A stretch of 64,000 nucleotides of DNA from Neodontobutis hainanensis (GCA_024349245.1 JALDNG010000727.1:1-64000), one strand, 5' to 3'. Shown: positions 1 through 10,300, counted from the stretch's first letter. Translations and numbers: made by a program. The notes: generated by a model from the letters alone, not told the origin.

Positions 1-39
1 AATGAGTGCATGGTTTAAATGGGACCCATAATACATACC

Positions 40-114
40 CACAGAACAAAGTGATTCTCTGTCTCCGATGTTTGGTGTCCTACTAGCCTTGGCAAAAATA
101 TTCTATCTGCAGTC
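40..114 (-). CDS. Ulp1-like protease exon (His block), copy A
   Basis: This minus-strand exon runs from a CTTTCAG acceptor to a TGG/GTATGT donor. It encodes 25 residues including NHFVLW, which matches the catalytic-His block of Ulp1/SENP-type (C48) cysteine proteases. The remaining catalytic blocks would lie left of the window in copy A; they are visible for copy B at 44,284-44,372 and 44,104-44,194. Confidence 0.5.
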
Positions 115-363
115 TGAAAGTGTACAATTATATTAGCATAAAACACATACAGAACATTTAAAATAATGTATTGTTTACTTTCAAGAACTTCAACGTGGAA
201 TCTTGAACTTGATGATGTGTAAACCAGTCTCGGCTCCAAATAACAAAATCAAAATTTGCTAAACTTACAGACTTAGAAGAGGCAAAAGATATTGATTAGG
301 ATGAATTATTAATTATTAACAAAAGATAATAGTTATTTCAACTGCACAATTCAATAATTTTAT

Positions 364-405
364 CTTTGTGCATGTCTTGGCTATCTGTGCCACTCTAAAA
401 TGAAC
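364..405 (-). CDS. Small exon of the KDZ/Ulp1-type gene, donor lost in copy A
   Basis: A minus-strand acceptor (TATCTAG) precedes a short open exon reading AVHFRVAQIAKTCTK. In copy B (44,769-44,810) it ends at a GT donor (AAAG/GTAAAA). In copy A the same place reads AAAG/ATAAAA, so base 363 has destroyed the GT. This short exon is accepted only because both copies conserve it and it sits between other exons of the same gene. Confidence 0.4.
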
Positions 406-501
406 TGCCTAGATAAAATACAATGTCAGGACAAAATTATTAAACACACAATGATGTTAGTATCAATACAAATATTTATAACAACTTTAGGTTGAACTTA
501 C

Positions 502-661
502 ATCATCAGTTAACCAAGGCATTCCCCGGGACACTCGATCCAGCAGATTTAAAGGACAAACACTTTTAATGTCTCTGATAGTAACTGGGAACTTTTTCCC
601 AATTTTGGTAAAGGTGATGGTTTCGTTGTGTCCCCCAGAAAGTATTGTTTTTAAGAGAGCC
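502..661 (-). CDS. Exon of the KDZ/Ulp1-type gene, copy A
   Basis: On the minus strand an acceptor (TTTGGTAG) near 661 and a strong donor (GATGAT/GTAAGT) near 501 bound an open stretch of about 53 codons with a protein-like composition, ending in PWLTDD. It lies between the large CHHG exon (922-1594) and the Ulp1-type exons. The same exon is present in copy B near 44,906-45,066. I do not recognise a separate domain; it is assigned to the gene by strand, spacing and splice signals. Confidence 0.5.
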
Positions 662-921
662 TACCAAAGGAAACAATTGCAATTACAAAAAAATATATAT
701 GTGTTATTTTATTAAAAATAGTACTGAGTAAAATACTATTTCACAAACCATGTCATCTTCAGTGGCAGAATAATTACTTAAGCTAAATGTCTCTGCTGAT
801 TCAGAAGAATGTTGTGATGAGACAAGAGCCTTAATGTCCTTGTTCTTTGCTAATAAGTTAAAGACAATTGTTTTGTTAAATGAATTTTTGTTAATAAATG
901 CTGCAGATAATATAAACCTAC

Positions 922-1594
922 CAGAAGATTCGAAAGTTGCAATGGTCTCCCAAAACAAGTGGGATGGAAGACTGTTTTTCCACAGCAGTCATGAAGTGGC
1001 TGTTTATGGCAAAGTTATGAAGTTCCACTAAGACTCGTATTGTCTGTTTGAAGTGAATTTCATTCATCTGAGTAAGAGAGTATCTAATGACAGCTAACTC
1101 TCGGTTGAATTGTTTGGCAACTGATGAATTTACATGTGCACGTAAGTCAGGACACAAGTTTAGACTCCTCATTTCTTCTTCTGGTCTTTTTTGTTTTTTC
1201 TGATGAAAACGATCATACAGTGCATATCGTTGACCTGTTTTTGTGACGGGGTGTGGAGTGATCCATGGGTTGGCATCAAGGGAGGGAGGCTGCAGAGATG
1301 AAAAGTTCAGATTTTTTACCCATGGCATTTCAACTTTAAGTTCTTTAGAAATTGCTTTGACAATGTTCTCACTTGTGGGTATACACAGTCTACCATCGTT
1401 TGGCTGAAAAAAGAGTTGTTTACTTCGATTGTTCATGTGTCTAGCAACTTGGCCAGACACATCTGAAATAAAGCATGTAGGAAATGTCTTGAAACTTAAA
1501 AGACCGTCTACATGGTCCCTTGCAGATTCAGTCCAGTTCAAAAAGTTGATATAATACACCACTCCATGATGGCAGGAGAAATGCAATACACCAC
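922..1594 (-). CDS. Large CHHG exon, KDZ (Zisupton)/HMGXB3-like domain, copy A
   Basis: This is the longest open exon of the minus-strand gene: 222 codons uninterrupted in copy A, between an acceptor (TTTTCAG at 1595-1596) and a donor (TTCTG/GTAGGT at 920-921). Visible blocks are FSCHHGVVYYINFLNW, a Phe/Asp block (CFISDVSGQVARH), and YALYDRFHQKKQ. From memory these resemble the CPHG, D-F-A-R-G and CDRFH blocks of fish HMGXB3-like proteins and KDZ-superfamily transposases such as Zisupton. The gene's Ulp1 and PHD exons lie downstream. The phase at the 3' junction does not match the next candidate exon, so either the exon end is wrong or the gene is decayed. A host gene derived from a transposon is the main alternative. 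Confidence 0.5.
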
Positions 1595-1668
1595 CTGAAA
1601 AGAAGAATTTTTATTTTTGGATAGAAATATATACAGCTTGTATTACCAAAATCTGGCTTCAAACTTAC

Positions 1669-1816
1669 CTCCAGTTTTGTTGACCTTCATAAAGAGCTTT
1701 GGATAAATGTCCTTAAAGTTCACCAGCTCTTCTAATCTATTTATGAGGTCAGTGATGCTGCCTTCATCTGAGACCCCTAGAGCAAGACATGCCTCTTGTA
1801 GTTCTTCCTTTCGAGG
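1669..1816 (-). CDS. SAP-like exon of the same gene, copy A
   Basis: A 148-nt minus-strand exon from acceptor TTATAG to donor GGAG/GTAAGT. It encodes RKEELQEACLALGVSDEGSI followed by an amphipathic helix (ITDLINRLEELV), the helix-turn-helix pattern of a SAP-type DNA-binding motif. Immediately upstream on the same strand is a truncated retroelement gag/pro, so any exons further 5' are missing or displaced. Copy B carries the exon at 46,073-46,220. Confidence 0.5.
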
Positions 1817-3107
1817 CTATAACCATTCAGACTACACTGGGTGAGTGCTTTATTCCCAATAAGCTTTGCGAGTCTTTCATTTTTAACATCAGGTAAGTCT
1901 GTAGCCAGTGTATTGACATGTGTGTTTGGTGCTGGCTGTCCTTGTTGTATGTCTTTACTTGTTGCGGTTTGGGACGTTACTTGTCTCTTGACAGAGATCG
2001 GCTCCAGTTTCCTGACGAGATGACTTCCTTAAACAGCCTACTGCTCGATGTCCCTCTTCTCCACAGTAAAAGCAGTGAGGACAATCAGGACGATTTTGTT
2101 CAAGATACAATGCACAGCCACGTTGTTTTGTGTTCTCGCCACTTGCTTTGCTTTTCATGTGTTGGCTCATTTGCTTTTTGTGATTGCAGATATACTTGTT
2201 AACTCTTCAACTTTTTAAAACCAGTTGTTGTATTAGGTCTGTCTTTTATCATTTCTCTTCACACAAGTGTCGTCTTTTGTCACAGGGCTCTGAGCAGCAT
2301 TCACTTCAGTGAACCTTGTGCATGGGCACCTCTGGGGCGTGTCACTGGACCTAGGCGTCGCTGCCTTTTCATCACTAATTACTTTTTGAGATGTTTGAGT
2401 ATTGCTTCATGAGTAACTGAAGGGTCAGCTAGTAATGGTTTTAGTTCTCTTTGAATGTCACTGTGTTTGTGTCCTAGCCCGATACACAGTATGGAGAAAC
2501 ACATCTTGGACCGTACTAGCAGAGTACTTTACATCTGTGGCTATGTTTTTGAGGTAAGCAGGATCTTCTGCTTAAGGCCTATGACTCGATAGAGGAACTG
2601 CTGGGGTCTCACCCTTACCTTGCTTAGTGCACATTAGTTCTTGGAACAAATCTATGTTGGTCTGTTCATGAAAGTGGGAGTGCAAAAGTCTTTTATTTCT
2701 CCTACTGTCAGTTCATCTTTAGTCATCAGCATGTCTTTGAAATGACCAGGTTTGATAACTCTTAAGACAGTTCTGACTATTTCAGCATCGCTCAACTGAT
2801 CTTTAAACCCTTCTTCGATCTGACAACAAACATTGTTATAGCTTATTTCTGATCTCTTGGATTTTGAACTCTCTACGGTGGAGGTATGAGAGATCTCTGA
2901 GTGACACAACTTTTTCATGTGTGGGGTTTTCAATTGAGTTGTTTTGTGCTCTAAACTGCGATTTAGGCTGTATTTTTACAGTGACTGCAGTACAGGCTGA
3001 GCAGCGACTGTGGGCATGTACTGTCAGATTCTTTTACTTAGCTCCTCATAACTAGTAAGCAGCTCCTGGATTTCTGTACTGTTTGCGCTCACATCTTAGT
3101 GGGGAAC
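1817..3107 (-). pseudogene. gag: Retroelement gag (start of pro) fragment, minus strand, copy A
   Basis: Minus-strand translation gives a decayed gag. One block spans 2,652-2,933 (QIEEGFKDQLSDAEIVRTVL), further gag-like sequence spans about 2,390-2,640 in shifted frames, and a CCHC knuckle (CFYCGEEGHRAVGC, C-x2-C-x4-H-x4-C) lies at about 2,050-2,080. The fragment ends with a stretch resembling the start of a protease domain (LIGNKALTQCSLNGYSLE) that runs into the acceptor of the SAP exon. It is interrupted by stops and frameshifts. It looks like a Ty3/gypsy- or BEL-like element, family unresolved. Its upstream edge is the ERV-X LTR at 3,108. Confidence 0.6.
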
Positions 3108-3470
3108 TGTTATAATAATTTTAATTCTTATGTTTAGAGTTACTGGGGCTTATAGTTCTCTTCAGGTCATGTCAAATTCATGTCATGTCCTTCGTGCTAA
3201 TCCAAGCATGGAGTAGACATAACTAGACTGAGACATGGCTTGTCACGGGACTCTTGCTCCTGGACCATTGTGAACACCTCTCACCAAGGACGTCACTGTG
3301 TTGTATATAATGTCATGTTATGTTTACATCTGGGAGCAAACCTCTCGCTGTAATATTGTGCTGCTTTGCTCATCCTTGCAAGGATTAAAACTTGACCATT
3401 GCTTGTTAAAGTATAATCGGTCTCTGTGTCTCTCTGGTTAAATATATGGATATAAAATATTCCTATAACA
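3108..3470 (+). repeat. ERV-X 5' LTR (copy A)
   Basis: A 363-bp LTR with TG...CA ends. It carries a TATA-like TGTATATAAT motif mid-LTR and ATTAAA-type polyadenylation-like sequence in its 3' half. It is followed directly by a tRNA-Pro-like primer site. Equivalent LTRs lie at 20,192-20,550, 22,081-22,443 (inverted), 47,513-47,877, 52,976-53,339 and 54,865-55,234 (inverted). It differs from the 3' LTR by about 4%. Confidence 0.9.
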
Positions 3471-3472
3471 TT

Positions 3473-3489
3473 TGGGGCTCGTCCGGGAG
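3473..3489 (+). promoter_or_regulatory. ERV-X primer-binding site, tRNA-Pro (one G missing)
   Basis: TGGGGCTCGTCCGGGA follows the LTR after TT. The standard tRNA-Pro site is TGGGGGCTCGTCCGGGA. Copy A lacks one G of the run, while copy B (47,880-47,896) has the full 17-nt match. Confidence 0.85.
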
Positions 3490-4250
3490 ATCAATACCTG
3501 CTGTTTCTCATGCGGAAAAGTGAAACTGACGCACGGGGAAATGCACAAAGCATTTGTCTGTAAGTCCCGAGACTATTGTTTTTAAATAGTCCGAGCCAGA
3601 CCTTCACTATCTGTGTGTGAGACTCAGTGACGATATCTGAACAAAGAGAGGAAAAGAGAGGAGACATTCAAAGACGTCCGGCTGAGGAACAACTGGACCA
3701 TTGGAATTCTGATTCAGGTAACCAGCTGGTTAAAATTTTATTTTTGTGTGAATGGAACGAACAAACCTTCCGGAAGTAGTGGTTTGGGTTACTTCTGCTG
3801 GTTCGGTGGTTACATGTGTTTATCTGAGAATATTTACATGTGAGTATCATAACGGTAGAAGAACGCTGGACGCTGTCCGTCCTGTGGGGCGGAGGGAAAA
3901 AGCGTGTGTTTTGTGTCAAGACCTTACTGTCTAAGTGTAAGTGAGGCCATAACGGGACAAGTTTGATGTTGATCGGTGTTAAAGACTGTGATCTTGCTGG
4001 ATTGTAAGCTGTCTAGATACCTGGTGCTCTGTAATTTTTTACGGGGTCTTTGAATCTGACTCCCACGAATGATCACGTGAGAGCTCTTCGATATAGAGAA
4101 GATGTCTGATTACAATAAGGAGTATGAGGTCTGGATGTAGCTGGTCCGGTTGAGGGCAAGATTTGATACAGATCAACAACACGGGTCCTAACGCGCCGCG
4201 CCCTCATTAGGCTGGCCTTTACCTATGGGCGTCGGTCAAAGGTGTGTTGG

Positions 4251-4254
4251 AGAC
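4251..4254. repeat. ERV-Leu target-site duplication, left
   Basis: AGAC precedes the 5' LTR and ACAC follows the 3' LTR (14,418-14,421). Copy B shows the empty site TTGGACACACAGG, so the original target was ACAC and the left copy has one substitution. A 4-bp duplication is typical of gammaretrovirus-type integrases. Confidence 0.85.
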
Positions 4255-4624
4255 TGTAATGGGAAAATCATATTTTCCTCTTTCACATGCTCTGTGCTGT
4301 CCTTGACCGCAGCAGAATGATGTGCGCACCATCTGTACTGTTTTCAAACTGATAAAATTGTCTTTCATGTTAGACGGCTCACTCCTGAGAGCCAGTGTTT
4401 CATTTTCTTATCTGCTGTGATTTCAGTATAAATTCTAAGCCCGCCTAGTTAACATTGGGACTGTTCATGCAACCCTGTACACAGACAGAGTTGTATTTTC
4501 CATTCCTCCTTTTGCAAAAGATGTCTCTGAATTCTTTTTCTTTTCCTTAAATAAATCACCAAAAGACATCTGTTGTTTTCTCTCAAACTTATTCCACAAT
4601 AATATATTTATTTTTTCAACCACA
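4255..4624 (+). repeat. ERV-Leu 5' LTR
   Basis: A 370-bp LTR starting TGTAATGGG and ending CCACA. It holds a TATA-like AGTATAAATT near 4,426-4,435 and an AATAAA polyadenylation signal near 4,549. Compared with the 3' LTR it shows about 9 substitutions and 4-5 small indels. Confidence 0.95.
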
Positions 4625-4629
4625 ATTCT

Positions 4630-4647
4630 TGGTGTCAGAAGTGGGAT
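4630..4647 (+). promoter_or_regulatory. Primer-binding site complementary to tRNA-Leu (CAA)
   Basis: TGGTGTCAGAAGTGGGAT begins 5 nt after the LTR. It is the reverse complement of the 3' end of vertebrate tRNA-Leu(CAA) including CCA (18 of 18 from memory of that tRNA). A Leu primer is unusual among well-known gammaretroviruses, which mostly use Pro, Gln or Gly primers. Confidence 0.85.
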
Positions 4648-4859
4648 CGAAGATTGACGCTGGACCCGGCTGAAGGACAAGGGTGTGGCCAACCAGACCG
4701 CTCAAGAGGTCTCCTCTTCCCCAAATTTTCTTCTGACGGAGGATTGTCCGATGCCGACCCTCCAATCGTCATCTCTCGATCCAACGTACTCAAATACCCT
4801 CCAAACGGTAAAATTATTACAAATTTATAAATTAAGAGAAAACATTTTGTAACAGTGTC

Positions 4860-5345
4860 TAAAGGTGATTTTTGACTGTAACAAAGCCTAGACCAGGAAT
4901 GGTCTATTATTGTTACCATAAGTCAGGATTGACTGAGCAGGATTGCCATAAAATGAGTAATAATAATTTCTGAATAGGCTTTGTGAAAAGTTTTTCTTTT
5001 GTTTTATGTCTGGACTGGATTGTCCTAATCTGAAAACCGAGACCGGATGGTCCTAAAATTATTAATGGATTGCCACATAATAATTTTAAAAGGTTTTGTA
5101 TCTGTATTAGAAACCCTGACTGGGAAGGTCTATTATTGTTGATTTGAGTCTGGATTGACTGAGCAGGATTGCCATTCGACAGTAATTTCTGAAAGGGTTT
5201 TCTAGAAGCCCTGACCTGAACGGTCTATTGTTATTACCATAAGTCAGGATTGACTGAGCAGGATTGCCATAAAATGAGTAATAATAATTTCTGAAAGGGT
5301 TTTTAGTTGTTTTTAGTTGTTTTTAGTTGTTTTTAGTTTTTGTTA
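4860..5345 (+). repeat. Imperfect tandem repeats in the ERV-Leu leader
   Basis: Between primer site and gag a module of about 100-190 bp recurs at roughly 4,885-4,995, 5,115-5,200 and 5,205-5,300. Each copy contains a GGTCTATTATTGTT-like segment, then GGATTGACTGAGCAGGATTGCCAT, then AATTTCTGAAAGGGTTTT. It ends in about four repeats of TTTTTAGTTG (5,300-5,340). This is non-coding leader sequence, where packaging or translation-control elements would be expected. Confidence 0.75.
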
Positions 5346-5443
5346 GTCTTGTGTTGTTGTTTTGGGTTGTTTTTGTAGTTCTAAAGTTTCTCTATAATCT
5401 GTCTGAACCTTAAATACTGACGAGTATTTAATTAATCTGAAAT

Positions 5444-7052
5444 ATGGGATCCAATACAAGTAAAAACAGTCCTGCAAAGGACTTCTGTGAATTCAATGTG
5501 ATGTATATGATAGAAACCTGGCCAGGAGTTGTGATAAAATGGATGAATGGAAGTTGTATGGTTTTAATGGACGAATGAGTGAAAGTAGTTTGACTGCATT
5601 ACGAAATAGAATACAAGATGCAGAAAAGAGACTTATGTCCAAAAAATCACTAAACCCGAAGCAAATAAAAGAGATTAAAAGACTTTATGAATGTTTAGAG
5701 ATGTGGGAAAAAACAGCTGAAGCAAAGAAACAGAAAGAAAAAGAAAATAGGGAAAGAAATTTAAAACACTTAGATACAGTAAAGGGGCCATTTCAAAGCA
5801 CAGGTTATAAAGCAACTGATAACATAACTAATGCGATGTCCTCTTGTTTTCCGAGTCTGACCCAGCCTGTTGGTCCGGCACTCATGAGTGAAGACGATGA
5901 CCAGACCTACGTCACCGCTCTCGCTGCTGCACATCTCCACAGTGAAGAAAAGAGAGGGCTCCAGAGGCAGAGACAAGCGGCTCAGACACATGCAGCTTCT
6001 ACAACAGCTGCTCAACTGTACCCAGATCTGACCACACAGGCTGAAACAAACGCCCTGATGAATACAGGACTGTCAAGTCCTGTCACCAAACCTCCTTCAT
6101 ATGACTCTGCCACCTGTCCTAAGAACTCTAACAACCCCTTCACAACTGAACTTTCATCAGACAAATCTTTCTCCAAACAACACTACAACGCCAAAGACGA
6201 CTGGCTGAACACCCCGCGTCTGTGCTTATGTACCGCTCACCAGACCCCTCAAGATGGACTCAATTAATCAAATACAATATACCTCCTATTAACATTTGTC
6301 AAGTGCACAGGCCCACCGGTGCAGAGATCCCTGGTATTCTGAGAACGATCTGCAACTTATAAGATTACTCAAAAATTCAAGCAGCGGTTGAAGACCGTGA
6401 CGGCATGAATTCTGTTCCCACAATCCAATGGGACGACAACACTGACTATGCCAGATACGTGAACGCCATTGTCACCGCTCTGACCCAGCAGTTCCCAGCC
6501 CGCATGGACATGAACGTTTTGATGTCACTAAGACGTGGAGAAGATGAATCAGTCATGTCTTTTGCCGCTAGAGCACGCCAACATTGCATTCAACACAGTG
6601 GCCAGGCTGCCACTGCCTGGACAGCTGAACACACCAGTACATTTGAAGAACTGTTCAAAATGATGTTAAAAAACGGCCTTGGAAAAGACATTGTTAAAAT
6701 TATGACAGACAAAATGGTGGGCTCATGGGACACAAACCGTGTCCAAGAAATTCTCCGCTACGCCCAGGACGCAGAAATCAGATGTGCCAATAAAAAAGAA
6801 AAAGTGGATGCAAAATTAGTCTCCACTTTTGCAAAAATGACCTTTGCCCAACCATCACATTTCAACAGAGGCAGAGGGCGACTGAGAGGAAGAGGTCGTG
6901 GACGTCCAGACAGAGACGAGGTTGAGCGACGCAGAAAGTCTCAACTGTGTTTCATTTGCGCTGAACCAGGCCACTGGGCTGACAACTGTCCCAAGAAAAG
7001 AAGAGACCGAGCTGACCAACGCTCTGACACTGCTCTGAGTGACCCCAACTGA
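5444..7052 (+). pseudogene. gag: ERV-Leu gag (matrix to nucleocapsid), frameshifted
   Basis: The likely start is 5,444 (MGSNTSK, an N-myristoylation-type N-terminus). That frame stops after 44 codons (5,576), and the matrix continues in another frame at 5,539-6,267 (242 codons). Late-domain motifs LYPDL and PPSY lie at residues 160-164 and 185-188 of that segment. After a broken stretch (6,268-6,404), capsid and nucleocapsid continue at 6,405-7,052: a region with MSLRRGEDESVMSF, a basic RGRGRGR tract and one CCHC knuckle (CFICAEPGHWADNC, residues 182-195). Gag would assemble the particle at the membrane and package RNA. It is interrupted at least twice here. Confidence 0.9.
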
Positions 7053-8468
7053 CTGGCTGGTGATGATGAGGAACCGAGGGACCTCGCCTCGCAAAATGAG
7101 ATGAGTATAACACGAAAAGGACACCACACCTGTCACTGACGATGCACACAACACCGCACTGCTCACAAGCAACGAAGACGCGCTTGCAACTGATCCACTG
7201 CTTGCTTTAGTGACAGAAACCATTAAGAAACTTGAAATGAAAAAAAAGCTGAAATGTTTAAAGGTACCTATGCTAAGTTAACAACATCGGTGTGTGAAAA
7301 ATTACCGGTAATAAAATGTGACATCAATGGAAAAACTCTGTCATTTATGGTTGACTCTGGGGCCACAAAATCTCTGATCAGAAAAGACCAAATTCAAACT
7401 GCATTAAATGGCAAAACAACTCACTCCATTAGTGCGAGTGGACAGATTGTTAAAGAACCATTCACAAAACCTCTATCTGTAACCTGGCATTTACCTGATC
7501 CATCAGTGTCCACTACACACAGCTTTCTGTTGTCTGAGTTGTGTCCAGTGAACCTAATAGGTCGTGACCTTATGTGCGCACTAGGAATTACCTTGTCTGC
7601 AGACGAAAATGGTATCAAAATCCAACAAACCAAATCTGAATATTGCTTAATAAAATGTGAAGTGATCACTCCATTGTATGTGTATCAGTGGAAATTTGAC
7701 CATCTGCTGACTCCAAATTTGTTACACAAAGCTAAACAATACATGAGCTCATCCTCTGAACTCATGAAGGCAAATGCACTACATGTTACAGCGCATGTCT
7801 CCATGGGTCCAGATGAACAGTATGAAGAAAGCTGGTACCGACAAACTACTGACCGACTCATTCTGAATGGACTGTACTTTAACCAAGATTTTTGCACTTA
7901 TAATGTTCCATTACCTCACAAACTGTCAAAGTTCTTCAAAATCCAAAACTCAGCCCCGTATGTCTCAATAGCCAAACCACATAACAAACAATGGCGTGAT
8001 GTTGGTCTTTTTATGGCAAAATGTTTAAAAGCTACAGACTGGAAACAAGACCCAGATAATCCAGACATTTACCACTCTCACAAACTTGACACATGCTATG
8101 TGCCATTCACTGCAGGAGTCAATTGTAACCGCTCCTGCTACCTTCTTCCTCAAAATGACTCCACCCCATCTTCCTGTCACACACTCGCAAAAGTCAATGC
8201 TCAGCCTCCCACACCCAGTGATGTGTCTCCACTGTTAACACAGTTACCAGACTCATTGTGGGCCAAACACAAATATAATGTAGGTTTAATTAAAAACTGT
8301 AAACCACTCCAACTAACTCCAAAGTCCGAATACAGACCAAAAGCATGTCAATATCCTCTGAAGCCTGAAGCTGAACAGGGGATAAAACCAGTCTTTGACT
8401 CTCTGCTGAAAGCAGGTGTAATTGTTGAGTGCTCTGACTCTCCTGCCGTACTCCAATTTTCCCTGTAA
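7053..8468 (+). pseudogene. pro: ERV-Leu protease and start of pol
   Basis: The open stretch 7,254-8,468 carries the aspartic protease active site FMVDSGATKS (residues 32-40) and a second block LIGRDLM. It then passes into the N-terminal part of reverse transcriptase (KPVFDSLLKAGVIVECSDSP). It is in the same frame as the end of gag, separated from it by TGA at 7,050-7,052 and a second TGA at 7,137; another shift sits near the A8 run at 7,237-7,246. Gammaretroviruses join gag and pro-pol by stop readthrough, which this arrangement resembles. Confidence 0.85.
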
Positions 8469-9350
8469 AAAGATCAGACCACAGGAAATGCCCACTGAGT
8501 GGCGTTTTGTCCAAGACCTGCGTGCTGTGAACGAAGCTATTCACTCTCCAGCACCAATCTGCCCCAATCCATACACCATCATGTCACAAATTCCAACAAC
8601 TTCAAAATGGTTCTCTGTGGTTGACGTTTCAAATGCTTTTTTCTCTGTACCTGTCCATCCAGACTCCCAGTTTTGGTTTGCCTTTGAATTTGCAGGAAAA
8701 CTCTATTCCTGGTCTCGAATGCCACAAGGCCTAAATTGCGCTCCTAGTGTTTACGGTCAGGCATTACGTGACAGTCTCTTTCATTTGACACTTCAACACT
8801 CTGCCATTTTGCAGTACGTTGATGATATCATGCTCTGTTCAGACACGAAGGAGCAGTGTGAGACTGACACACTGCTTCTATTAAATCACCTGGCTGAGCA
8901 GGGCCACAAGGTTTCACTTTCTAAAATTCAGTTTGTAAAACAGAAAGTTCAGTTTCTTGGTCATGTCATCACTCACTCACAAAAAAGCATTACTACAGAC
9001 AGGGTGACAGCCATTGCCAACTTCCCAAAACCATTGACTAAGAAACAAATGCTGTCTTTCCTTGGCATGTGCTCCTACTGCAGAACTTTTATTCCAAATT
9101 ACTCTACAGAACGCCCACTACGTGATCTTACTCTGAAAAAGACATGACACTTCACTCCAAACTCACATGGACATCTGAGGCTGACTCTGCATTTACTCAT
9201 TTGAAACTGCTACTACAGACAGCCCCTGCATTGGCATTGCCAAACCCTGACAAGCCTTTCTTCCAATTTGTTGATGAACGTGATGGTTGTATGAATTCTG
9301 TTCTCGCCCAAAAACAGGGACAGCTGCTGAAGCCTGTGGGTTACTTCTGA
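8422..9350 (+). pseudogene. pol: ERV-Leu reverse transcriptase, frameshifted at both ends
   Basis: The segment 8,422-9,147 holds the RT fingers and palm: FVQDLRAVNEAI, the first catalytic Asp in FSVVDVSNAF (residue 68), PQGLNCAPSVYGQ, and the active site QYVDD (residues 131-135). The thumb continues to LRDLTLKK, then the frame changes and the connection domain follows at 9,144-9,350. The frame changes from protease near 8,450 and again near 9,140 and 9,340. RT would copy the RNA genome into DNA. Confidence 0.9.
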
Positions 9351-10300
9351 CACACCTTGATCCAGTTGCTAGAGGCCACCCATCATGTCTCTGTGCTTTA
9401 GCAGCCTGTGAAGCAGCAATAATTGCCTCTCGTCCCTATGTAGGCTACAGTCATCTCACCCTTTTTGCTCCACATGCTGTCTCCAACATTCTGACTGAAC
9501 AAAAGACAGCTCACTTGACCCCTGCTTGTCAGCTACGTTACAACATCACTCTTCTGAACCTACCGAATGTTGAGGTTAAACGTTGTAACACTCTCAACCC
9601 TGCTACACTCCTGCCTCTCTCAGAGGAGGGAGAACCTCACTGTTGTCTTTCTGAACTTGACCTTATCTGTCTGCCAAGACTTGATTTGACTGACACTCCT
9701 CTTTCTAATCCTGAACTCATTTTTATGTAGATGGTTCAGCTTCCAAGGACCCAACCACTGGTTCTGCACACGTTGGATATGCAGTTGTGGATGATCATGC
9801 AACAGTGACGTCATCTCCTCTCAGTCCTCGGTTTTCAGCGCAAGCAGAGACTAATTGCTCTGACCAAAGCCTGTCAATTGGCATCTGGTAAAACAGTTAA
9901 CATTTACACAGACAGTCAATATGCATTTGGTGTTCTACACAACCACGCAGCACTTTGGCGCCACAGAAAATTCCTCAAATCTGATGGCAAACCCATTTCA
10001 CACAAAGATTTGATTTCTGATCTTTTAGATGCAGTGCTACTCCCATCCGCCGTGGCAGTATGTAAGTGTTCTGCACATACCTCTGCCAAAGACACAGTCT
10101 CTCTAGGTAATGCACGAGCAGACGCAGCTGCAAAAGCAGCGTCACTCACACCCTACGTTGTTACATTACTCTCCCAGACAACGGATCAAACTTGCACTCA
10201 CTCTGACATTGTTTCACTCTCTGATTTGGCCCGCATCTCCACTCCAGCAGACAAAGCTGTTTGGAAAAAGAAAAACTGTACAAACACAAATGGTGTTTGG
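9351..10300 (+). pseudogene. pol: ERV-Leu connection and RNase H domains, frameshifted
   Basis: The connection domain continues in 9,287-9,730 (HLDPVARGHPSCLCALAACE). RNase H blocks follow: YVDGSA spanning about 9,724-9,742 and TDSQYAFGVL (residues 11-20 of the frame opening at 9,878), then LGNARADAAAKAA. The frame changes between these blocks near 9,840-9,870. The motif order matches the gammaretroviral pol. Confidence 0.85.

Noticed and set aside
5300..5345. CRISPR-like short repeats (TTTTTAGTTG)n
   Set aside because: Simple tandem repeat in a eukaryotic retroviral leader, without spacers.
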